This document shows positions 1 to 5,247 of a stretch of 5,278 nt of DNA, in pieces. The position numbers were made by a program, and so were the translations under genes. The notes under the pieces are model-generated. The model was not told where the DNA came from and searched no databases. It worked only from the letters and a program-made list of their open reading frames with translations. Source of the DNA: Gammaproteobacteria bacterium. GTDB lineage: Bacteria > Pseudomonadota > Gammaproteobacteria > HK1. How positions within the stretch are numbered: position 1 is the stretch's first letter; each line of letters begins with the position of its first letter. The stretch spans positions 1 through 5,278 of the forward strand of contig JAGRHX010000547.1 of assembly GCA_020444775.1 (NCBI GenBank), written 5' to 3'.

Positions 1-105
1 GGCGGCGAGATCATCGAGCAGAACGAGCCGAACGCGTTCTTCGACAATCCCCAGCACGAGCGCACCCAGCTGTTCTTGAGTCAGATCCTGGCACACGGCG
101 GCTGA
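1..105 (+). CDS. Polar amino acid ABC transporter ATP-binding protein, C-terminal fragment
   Basis: Only the last 34 codons and the TGA stop are in the window; the start and all nucleotide-binding motifs lie upstream. The tail contains GEIIEQNEPNAFFDNP and then HERTQLFLSQIL. This is the standard ending of GlnQ/HisP/ArtP-type ATPases of the polar amino acid uptake family (G-x-I-x-E-x-G-x-P...F-x-x-P...R-T-x-x-F-L-x-x-I-L). Such proteins sit on the cytoplasmic face of the membrane and power uptake of amino acids or similar small polar solutes with a permease pair and a periplasmic binding protein, none of which is visible here. The usual Gly after the Glu-Gln pair is Asn in this protein, a mild change. 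The binding-protein-like gene further downstream belongs to a different family, so it is probably not this ATPase's partner. The family call is firm; the substrate is unknown. Confidence 0.9.
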   Translation, partial: GGEIIEQNEPNAFFDNPQHERTQLFLSQILAHGG

Positions 106-121
106 CGGTCGGCGCCGACCG
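106..121. promoter_or_regulatory. Perfect 16-bp palindrome after the ABC ATPase stop codon
   Basis: CGGTCGGCGCCGACCG is its own reverse complement and begins on the base after the TGA. As RNA it can fold into a 6-bp stem with a GCGC loop. No T-run follows (the next bases are GAAACG), so it is not a standard intrinsic terminator. It could be an operator for a dimeric regulator of the downstream genes, or a hairpin protecting the 3' end of the upstream transcript. It shares CGGTCG-N4-CGAC with the palindrome before the molybdopterin subunit gene. Confidence 0.45.
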
Positions 122-142
122 GAAACGACCAGCAACTGAAAC

Positions 143-155
143 CCCGGGAACCGGG
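143..155 (+). other. Short hairpin in the leader of the LLM gene
   Basis: CCCGG and CCGGG flank a GAA triloop, giving a 5-bp GC-only stem about 60 bases before the start codon. No T-run follows. The rest of the 113-bp gap (106-218) is C-rich, with two copies of CCCATTC ten bases apart (169-175 and 179-185). I see no convincing -35/-10 promoter in it. A stem this short can arise by chance in GC-rich DNA. Confidence 0.2.
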
Positions 156-204
156 TGGCGCCCGCTTCCCCATTCCCGCCCATTCGCCGATCCCCGGAAT
201 CGTT

Positions 205-210
205 AGGAGA
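205..210 (+). promoter_or_regulatory. Ribosome binding site for the LLM monooxygenase gene
   Basis: AGGAGA lies eight bases before the ATG at 219. It matches the anti-Shine-Dalgarno sequence well and has ideal spacing, which fixes this start. Confidence 0.8.
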
Positions 211-218
211 CACCCTCG

Positions 219-1232
219 ATGAAAGTCGGTCTGTTCGTGACCAATCAGCAACACCTGGACAAGGACATGGTCAGCGCCACCGAGGAATGCATCCTCATGG
301 TGCGCAACGCGCGCGAGCATGGCTGGGATTCATTGTTCTCGGGCCAACACTATCTGAACGAGGGCAACAACAAGCAGCTGCAGATCGTGCCGTTCATGGC
401 ACGACTGATACCCGAGGCCGGTGACATGACCATCGGTCTGGGCGTGCTGCTGCTGAACCTGCACAACCCGGTGTATACGGCGGAGACCATCGCCACGCTC
501 GACGTGCTGGCCAGGGGCAACTTCGTCTTCGGTGTAGGCCTGGGCTATAGAGACGTCGAGTTCGACGCCTTCAACGTGCCGAAGGGCTCGCGGGTGAAGC
601 GCTTCGAGGAATACCTGGAGCTCATCAAGCGCCTGTGGACCGAGGACGAGGTCAGCCACCACAGCGACACGGTGAAGCTGGACAAGGTGCGCATGAACAT
701 CCGCTGTGTGCAGCAACCGCACCCGCCCATCTGGTTCGCCGCAAACAACGACCGCGCCATCCGGCGCGCGGCCCGACTCGGCGACAACTGGTTCATCAAC
801 CCGCACTCCACGGTCGCCACGGTGCGTCGACAGATGCAGGTCTACAAGGAAGAGCTGGCCACGCACGGCAAGCCGTTTCCCACCGAGCTGCCGTCGGTCA
901 AGGAGATCTATGTCGCCAAGGACCGCAAGACCGCCATGGAGCTGGCCGGTCCCTATCTGTTCGCCAAGTATCAGGACTACGCCAAGTGGGGTCAGGACAA
1001 GGCCATGCCCCAGGACGAGAGCTTCGACCAATCCTTCGACGATTTGCTCGACGATCGTTTCGTGCTGGGTTCTCCCGAGGAGTGCTACGAGCAGCTGCGT
1101 CCCTATTGGGAGGAGCTGGGTGTGAATCACCTGGTGTTCCGGACCCACTGGGCGGGCATGCCGGTGTCGCTGGCGCTCGCCAGCCAGCGATTGCTCTCCA
1201 AGGAGCTGCTGCCCGAGCTTCGCAAGGTCTGA
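219..1232 (+). CDS. LLM class flavin-dependent oxidoreductase (luciferase-like monooxygenase)
   Basis: A 337-aa cytoplasmic enzyme of the bacterial luciferase/F420-reductase TIM-barrel superfamily. Members use reduced FMN plus O2, or cofactor F420, to oxidise or reduce small organic molecules. The start is set by a strong Shine-Dalgarno, and the protein begins straight in barrel strand 1 (MKVGLFV). Family signatures run the full length: GVGLGYRDVEFDAF (residues 105-118), RFEEYLELIKRLW (128-140), QQPHPPIWFAANNDRAIRRA (165-184) followed by ARLGDNWF, and a C-terminal GSPEECYEQL (284-293). Length is normal and there is no signal peptide or membrane segment. The next gene starts 33 bp downstream on the same strand, so co-transcription with the Mo-hydroxylase subunit is likely. 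In catabolic clusters these enzymes oxygenate or ring-open an intermediate, but the substrate here cannot be deduced. FMN versus F420 is also unresolved; the F420-type PPOX gene downstream keeps F420 open. Confidence 0.93.
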   Translation: MKVGLFVTNQQHLDKDMVSATEECILMVRNAREHGWDSLFSGQHYLNEGNNKQLQIVPFMARLIPEAGDMTIGLGVLLLNLHNPVYTAETIATLDVLARGNFVFGVGLGYRDVEFDAFNVPKGSRVKRFEEYLELIKRLWTEDEVSHHSDTVKLDKVRMNIRCVQQPHPPIWFAANNDRAIRRAARLGDNWFINPHSTVATVRRQMQVYKEELATHGKPFPTELPSVKEIYVAKDRKTAMELAGPYLFAKYQDYAKWGQDKAMPQDESFDQSFDDLLDDRFVLGSPEECYEQLRPYWEELGVNHLVFRTHWAGMPVSLALASQRLLSKELLPELRKV

Positions 1233-1235
1233 ACG

Positions 1236-1249
1236 GCTGTCCGAACAGC
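1236..1249 (+). other. Small hairpin in the gap between the LLM and Mo-subunit genes
   Basis: GCTGT and ACAGC form a 5-bp stem with a CCGA loop, starting four bases after the LLM stop. There is no T-run, so termination is unlikely. It may modestly stabilise the upstream message or be chance. Confidence 0.25.
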
Positions 1250-1253
1250 AGCG

Positions 1254-1265
1254 GTCGTATACGAC
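1254..1265. promoter_or_regulatory. Perfect 12-bp palindrome abutting the Mo-subunit start codon
   Basis: GTCGTATACGAC is a perfect dyad ending on the base before the GTG at 1266, where a Shine-Dalgarno would be expected. With two bases to the left it reads CGGTCG-TATA-CGAC, matching the CGGTCG-GCGC-CGAC core of the palindrome at 106-121. It could be a protein-binding operator. It could instead be an RNA hairpin masking the translation start, or a sign that the true start is the in-frame GTG at 1311. Confidence 0.4.
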
Positions 1266-3644
1266 GTGACGAGCGGATCCATAGACCTCGAGCCTGGTTT
1301 CGGACGGCGTGTGAAGCTGCGCGCCACCGGTCAGCCACTACGCCGCAACGAGGACGAGCGTCTGCTGCGCGGTCTGGGCCGATTCACCGATGACCAAGCG
1401 CTGCCGGGCCAGGCGCACGCCGTGGTGGTGCGAGCCGACCATGCGCACGCGCGAATCCGTGGCCTGGATGTGGCGCGAGCCCGAGCTGCCGCGGGCGTGC
1501 TCGATGTCATCACCGGCGCGGACTGCGCGACTGCGGGTCTGGGCGCCATCGACCACAGTCCACTGCCATCGACGCGTGACGATCTGAAGCTGACCGCTGC
1601 GGACGGCGGCGACGTGTTCGTCGGGCCACACCTGCTACTGCCTACCGACAAGGTCCGACATGTGGGCGAGGCGCTGGCGCTGGTGGTCGCCGACACACGC
1701 GAACAGGCCCTGGACGCCGCGGAGCTTGTCGAGTTGGATCTGGAGCCGATCGAAGCGGTCACCGATTCGGCGGCGGCAGCCAGAGCGGACGCGGTGCCCG
1801 TCTGGGCCGAGCTCGAGGGCAACGTCTGCGTGGACACCTGGTTCGGTGACCGCGAGGCGGTCCGTGAGGCCTTCGCCCGGGCCGCGCACGTGGTCGAGCT
1901 CAGCGCGCATGTCGATCGGGTCACGGGCGTGCCACTCGAGCCGCGCTCGGCGCTCGCGCACTTCGACCCGGTGCAGGCGCGTTACACGCTGTACGCGGGC
2001 AGCGGCGGTGCCGTGCGGCAGAAGCGCGAGATTGCGCAGGTGCTGGGCATCGAGCCCGAACGACTGCGCATTCTCTGTCACGACGTCGGAGGCAACTTCG
2101 GCACGCGCAATCGCGTCTACGTCGAATTCGCGCTGGTGCTGCTCGCGGCAGCCCGGATCGGCCGTCCCGTGAAGTACACGGCAACCCGCCGCGAAAGCTT
2201 TCTCAGTGACTACCAGGGCCGTGACCTGCGCACCCGAACGCGTATAGCGCTGGATCGGGACGGCCGGATACTCGCGCTCGAGGCCGACAACCTGAGCAAC
2301 GTGGGCGCGCGGGTGGTGTCGCTGTCGCCCCTGGGCAAGGGCTCGGCCCTGGTCACCGGCTCGTACCACGTGCCACACGCCTGCGTGCGCGCACGCGCGG
2401 TGCTCAGCAACACCGTTCCGACCCAAGCCTATCGCAGCTCTGGTCGCCCGGAGGTCAACTATGCCATCGAGCGTCTCATCGACAAGGCAGCGGGCCAGCT
2501 GGGCCTGGACCCGCTGGCGCTGCGCCGGCTGAACCTGGTTGACAGCGTACAGATGCCCTACACGAATGCGTTGGGCGCGGTGTACGACAGCGGCGACTAC
2601 GCGGCGAACATGGACAAGGTCATGGCGCTGGCCGACTGGTCGGGATACCCGGCACGAGCGGCGCGGGCCAGGTGCAGCGGTCGGCTGCCGGGCCGTGGAC
2701 TTGCGAACTACGTGGAATCGTCGATCGGCTCGCCCCGCGAGCGGGCCGAGATCGAGCTCGGCAGGGACGGCCACTTCGAGGTGGTCATCGGCACCCAGCC
2801 CAGCGGCCAGGGCCATCACACCAGCTTCGCTCAGGTCAGCGCCGATCTGCTGGGCGTGGATTTCGAAAGCGTGCGCATCATCACCGGCGACACGGACGTG
2901 GTGCAGGTCGGCGGTGGTTCCCATTCAGGCCGCTCGATGCGTCATGCCGGGACCGTGATCGCGATGGCCAGCGCGCGGCTCATCGACCAGGCCCGCGAAC
3001 GGCTCGCCAACATCGTGCAGCGTCCCGTCACAAGCATCCAGTTCGAGGACGGCGTGTTCCTGACCCAGGAGAGCAATCGCAGCTTGAGCTGGGCCGAGCT
3101 CGCCGACATGCTCGAGCAGCGTGGCCTGACCCCGTTGCGGGTGGTCTGCGACAACGAGATGCACACACCGGTCTATCCCAATGGCGCGGCCGTCGCGGAG
3201 GTCGAGGTCGATCCGGAGACCGGCAGCGTGCACCTGACACGCTATGCCGCGGTGGACGATGTCGGCCGCGCCATCAACCCCCTGATCCTGCACGGCCAGA
3301 CGCATGGTTGTATCGCACAGGGTGTCGGACAGGCGCTGGGCGAGCTATGCATCTATGACACGCCAGGCGGCCAGGCCCTGAGCGGCTCGCTACTCGACTA
3401 TGCGCTGCCCAGGGCGGACGATCTGCCCGACTTCGATACCGAGCTGGTGGAGGTGCTGTCGCCGACCAACCCGCTCGGCATCAAGTCCGGCGGCGAGGGT
3501 GCCACCACGCCGTCGCTGGCCGTCATGGTGATCGCCACGCTCGACGCCCTGCGCGAACTGGGCGTGCAGGACCTGCAGATGCCGTTGACCCCGGCGCGCG
3601 TCTGGCAGGCAATACGCGAGGCGAAGGAGAGGTCGACGAGTTGA
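1266..3644 (+). CDS. Xanthine dehydrogenase family molybdopterin-binding (CoxL-like) large subunit
   Basis: A 792-aa catalytic subunit of a molybdenum hydroxylase, the family that inserts a water-derived oxygen at an electron-poor carbon. The N-terminal a/b-hammerhead domain shows GQPLRRNEDERLLRGLGRF (22-40) and LPTDKVRHVGEALALVVADT (125-144). The Mo-binding part shows EPRSALAHFD (225-234), DVGGNFGTRNRVYVE (273-287), AYRSSGR (388-394), YDSGDY (440-445), GQGHHTSFAQ (514-523), GDTDVVQVGGGSHSGRS (541-557), GRAINPLILHGQTHG (667-681) and KSGGEGA (740-746). E744 sits at the catalytic glutamate. The AYRSSGR loop is neither the AYRCSFR of true CO dehydrogenase (the copper-binding Cys becomes Ser391) nor the AYRGAGR of form II, so it should not be called coxL. 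No FeS (small) or FAD (medium) subunit gene lies in the window. The GTG start has a poor Shine-Dalgarno; the in-frame GTG at 1311 (747... ending unchanged) would also keep every domain. The stop overlaps the next gene. Confidence 0.92.
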   Translation: MTSGSIDLEPGFGRRVKLRATGQPLRRNEDERLLRGLGRFTDDQALPGQAHAVVVRADHAHARIRGLDVARARAAAGVLDVITGADCATAGLGAIDHSPLPSTRDDLKLTAADGGDVFVGPHLLLPTDKVRHVGEALALVVADTREQALDAAELVELDLEPIEAVTDSAAAARADAVPVWAELEGNVCVDTWFGDREAVREAFARAAHVVELSAHVDRVTGVPLEPRSALAHFDPVQARYTLYAGSGGAVRQKREIAQVLGIEPERLRILCHDVGGNFGTRNRVYVEFALVLLAAARIGRPVKYTATRRESFLSDYQGRDLRTRTRIALDRDGRILALEADNLSNVGARVVSLSPLGKGSALVTGSYHVPHACVRARAVLSNTVPTQAYRSSGRPEVNYAIERLIDKAAGQLGLDPLALRRLNLVDSVQMPYTNALGAVYDSGDYAANMDKVMALADWSGYPARAARARCSGRLPGRGLANYVESSIGSPRERAEIELGRDGHFEVVIGTQPSGQGHHTSFAQVSADLLGVDFESVRIITGDTDVVQVGGGSHSGRSMRHAGTVIAMASARLIDQARERLANIVQRPVTSIQFEDGVFLTQESNRSLSWAELADMLEQRGLTPLRVVCDNEMHTPVYPNGAAVAEVEVDPETGSVHLTRYAAVDDVGRAINPLILHGQTHGCIAQGVGQALGELCIYDTPGGQALSGSLLDYALPRADDLPDFDTELVEVLSPTNPLGIKSGGEGATTPSLAVMVIATLDALRELGVQDLQMPLTPARVWQAIREAKERSTS
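3624..3633 (+). promoter_or_regulatory. Ribosome binding site deciding the TTG start at 3641
   Basis: AAGGAGAGGT lies inside the end of the molybdopterin subunit gene, seven bases before TTG at 3641. It is the strongest Shine-Dalgarno in the window. It supports the rare TTG start and the TTGA overlap with the upstream stop codon. Confidence 0.75.
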
Positions 3645-4594
3645 GCACCCGCAAACTGGCCCTGATCTGTTTTCCGGGCGCGCCGAATCTGCCCTTGTTC
3701 GCCGCCGAAGCGCGTGGCTTCTTCGAGACTTTTGGACTCGAGGTCTGTCTGAGCACCACTCCGAGCTCCAGCTGGCAGGCCCGCGAGCTGATGAACGGCA
3801 GCTTCCATATAGCCGGCACGGCATTCGATAACGTGGTTGCGTATTGCCGAGGCGATGGCGCGGCCGACCTGGGCGGTGAGGCCGACTTCTTCGCGTTCAT
3901 GGGCGCGACCCGCATCGAGCTGGCCCTGACCGCGGCCCCGGGTATAGAGCGTATCGACCAGCTGCGCGGTCAGACCCTGGGCATGGATGCGCTGAACACC
4001 GGTTTCGCCTTCGTCCTCTACGATCTGCTCGAGCGCGCCGGGCTCGCCCGTGAGGACTACCAGATGACCGCAGTGGGCGCGACACCGCAACGGCTGCAGG
4101 CGCTGCTCGAAGGTCAGTGCGTGGCGACGCTCACCATCGAACCATTCACCGCCCAGGCCCGTGCCCATGGCTGCAGCGTGCTGGCCACCAGCAGTGAGAC
4201 CTACGCGCACTACCAAGGTGGTGTGTTCGCGGCCCGCCGTAGCTGGGCCACGGCCAATGCCGATACGCTGGTAGCCTTCATCCGCGCTTATCTCATGGGC
4301 TTGCGCTGGTGCCTGGATGAACGCAACCGCGACGCGGCAGGCGCTATCCTCGGCAGCCGGATGCCACAGATCCGGACCGAGCTTATACCGCGGGTGCTGG
4401 ACAAGCTGCTGGACGCGCGTACCGGCCTGACACCGGAGGCGATGCTCGATAGCGCCGGCGTTGCTCAGGTGCTGGCGTTGCGCAACCGCTTCGCCTCCGC
4501 CTCCGCCCCCGGTACCGCGGCTCTACCCGACGAGCTCGCGCGCTACGTCGACCTGGACTACTACCATCGGGCGCTGAACCTCACGCCACCTTGA
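3641..4594 (+). CDS. NMT1/SsuA-like ABC transporter substrate-binding-fold protein lacking a signal peptide
   Basis: A 317-aa protein of the NMT1/THI5-like (nitrate/sulfonate/taurine-type) binding-protein fold. Signatures are the first strand KLALICFPGAPNLPLFAAEA (5-24), GFFETFGLEVCL (26-37), IDQLRGQTLGMDAL (105-118) with LLERAGL (129-135), ALLEGQCVATLTIEPF (154-169) and RRSWATANADTLVAFIRAY (199-217). Exported family members carry an N-terminal signal; here the fold begins at residue 5, and reading in frame upstream of the TTG gives only polar codons. The product therefore looks cytoplasmic. The fold is also used by intracellular enzymes such as 4,5-dihydroxyphthalate decarboxylase and the thiamin-pyrimidine synthase THI5, so an enzymatic or ligand-sensing role is possible. 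Start and upstream stop share TTGA with a strong Shine-Dalgarno, implying translational coupling to the Mo-hydroxylase subunit. No permease or ATPase of this transporter class is adjacent. The fold call is good; transport function is doubtful. Confidence 0.82.
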   Translation: MSTRKLALICFPGAPNLPLFAAEARGFFETFGLEVCLSTTPSSSWQARELMNGSFHIAGTAFDNVVAYCRGDGAADLGGEADFFAFMGATRIELALTAAPGIERIDQLRGQTLGMDALNTGFAFVLYDLLERAGLAREDYQMTAVGATPQRLQALLEGQCVATLTIEPFTAQARAHGCSVLATSSETYAHYQGGVFAARRSWATANADTLVAFIRAYLMGLRWCLDERNRDAAGAILGSRMPQIRTELIPRVLDKLLDARTGLTPEAMLDSAGVAQVLALRNRFASASAPGTAALPDELARYVDLDYYHRALNLTPP

Positions 4595-4620
4595 TATCCT
4601 CACCACGATATCCTCACCAC
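4593..4620. repeat. Exact 14-bp tandem duplication at the end of the binding-protein gene
   Basis: GATATCCTCACCAC occurs twice head to tail (4593-4606 and 4607-4620). The first copy overlaps the last two bases of the TGA stop. Each copy starts with the palindrome GATATC. It may be a recent slippage duplication or a paired binding site. TTGATA at 4591 resembles a -35 box, but no -10 box sits at proper spacing. Confidence 0.9.
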
Positions 4621-4644
4621 CCCCCTCGTAGCCGGTCGCTGGCC

Positions 4645-4712
4645 GGCGACGAACGGCGCACGCGGCCGGGCGGCGGCGCTCGATACTCGAGGCTGACGCG
4701 CCGTTCGCCGCC
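4645..4712. repeat. Long imperfect inverted repeat upstream of the PPOX gene
   Basis: GGCGACGAACGGCGC (4645-4659) pairs with GCGCCGTTCGCCGCC (4698-4712) at 14 of 15 positions, with one A-C mismatch, around a 38-base loop. Inside the loop CTCGA-TAC-TCGAG (4679-4691) forms a smaller hairpin. Just upstream, GCCGG (4631-4635) can pair with CCGGC (4643-4647). The right arm can alternatively pair with GGGCGGCGG (4668-4676), so two structures compete. No T-run follows, so this is not an intrinsic terminator. It fills most of the 159-bp gap 4595-4753, in which I see no clear promoter. It could be a structured leader or a dispersed palindromic repeat element. Confidence 0.6.
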
Positions 4713-4740
4713 TGCCCACTCTCGATGCCGTGCCACGGCC

Positions 4741-4745
4741 TGGAG
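4741..4745 (+). promoter_or_regulatory. Ribosome binding site deciding the ATG start at 4754
   Basis: TGGAG sits eight bases before ATG 4754. The alternative in-frame GTG at 4730 has no purine-rich sequence at suitable spacing, so the ATG is preferred. Confidence 0.6.
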
Positions 4746-4753
4746 CAACGATC

Positions 4754-5245
4754 ATGACGCCAGCCGCTTCAGACTCGACGCCCGATTCGATTGACAAGGC
4801 GATCGCCGGATCGTTGCTCGGCGAGACCGAGCGAGCGTTCCTGGCGAGTCGTCGGGTCGCTCACCTCGCCACCACCGACGCTGACGGCCAGCCACATGTG
4901 GTGCCTGTATGCTTTGCCCTGGCCGGAGACAGCCTCTTCATCAGCATCGACGAGAAACCCAAGCGCAAACGCACGGGCCGGCTCAAACGGATCCGCAATC
5001 TGCTCGACAATCCACGTTTTGCGCTGGTCGCGGATCGCTATGACGAGGACTGGACCCGGCTCGGCTGGGTGATGCTGCGTGGTCTGGCCGAGATCCTCGA
5101 TTCCGGCAGCGAGCACCATCAGGCGCAGGCGCTGCTGCGCGAACGCTATCCGCAATACCGGCACATGCAGCTCGAAGACCTGCCGGTGATCGCGCTGCGC
5201 CTGAGCACCGTCAACAGCTGGGGCAACCTCGAGCCATCGCCCTGA
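4754..5245 (+). CDS. PPOX class F420-dependent-type oxidoreductase (Rv0121-like, TIGR03668 type)
   Basis: A 163-aa split-barrel flavin/deazaflavin-binding protein of the pyridoxamine 5'-phosphate oxidase-like superfamily. The pattern matches the Rv0121-like group: AFLASRRVAHLATTDADGQP (28-47), HVVPVCFAL (48-56), ISIDEKPKR (63-71), LKRIRNLLDNPRFALVADRY (77-96), DEDWTRLGWVMLRG (97-110), RYPQYRHMQLEDLPVIALRL (131-150) and a terminal VNSWG (153-157). Some PPOX-like relatives in mycobacteria use F420; others bind FMN, FAD, haem or biliverdin, and the cofactor of this subgroup is not certain. The first 20 residues are a polar, Ser/Asp-rich extension ahead of the conserved domain. It is cytoplasmic, with no signal peptide. 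The ATG is preferred to the GTG at 4730 because of the Shine-Dalgarno. The gene is 159 bp from its neighbour, behind a large inverted repeat, so it may be a separate transcription unit. Family confidence is high, function low. Confidence 0.88.
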   Translation: MTPAASDSTPDSIDKAIAGSLLGETERAFLASRRVAHLATTDADGQPHVVPVCFALAGDSLFISIDEKPKRKRTGRLKRIRNLLDNPRFALVADRYDEDWTRLGWVMLRGLAEILDSGSEHHQAQALLRERYPQYRHMQLEDLPVIALRLSTVNSWGNLEPSP

Positions 5246-5247
5246 GA

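Noticed and set aside
106..121. Intrinsic terminator for the ABC ATPase gene
   Set aside because: The stem is good but no T-run follows on the + strand, so it is recorded as a palindrome instead.
330..1148. 272-codon - strand open frame opposite the LLM gene
   Set aside because: Antisense shadow of a clear family member; no domain, no Shine-Dalgarno support.
2427..2447. Calling the Mo subunit a CO dehydrogenase (coxL)
   Set aside because: The copper-ligand Cys of the AYRCSFR loop is replaced by Ser and no coxS/coxM genes are adjacent.
1635..2924. Long open frame on the - strand (429 codons) opposite the molybdopterin subunit gene
   Set aside because: It lies wholly antisense to a gene with family motifs along its full length. 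Its translation is low-complexity (Arg/His/Val/Gln-rich) with no recognisable domain, as expected from the complement of GC-rich coding DNA.
3398..4216. 272-codon - strand open frame across the Mo-subunit/binding-protein junction
   Set aside because: It spans the ends of two well-supported + strand genes and shows no family resemblance.
4591..4619. Sigma-70 promoter using TTGATA at 4591
   Set aside because: No TATAAT-like sequence occurs 16-18 bases downstream; the hexamer arises from the stop codon and the tandem repeat.
4591..4794. Possible 67-codon + strand gene in the gap before the PPOX gene
   Set aside because: Arg/Ser/Pro-rich translation of the tandem and inverted repeats, no Shine-Dalgarno, and it overlaps the PPOX start.
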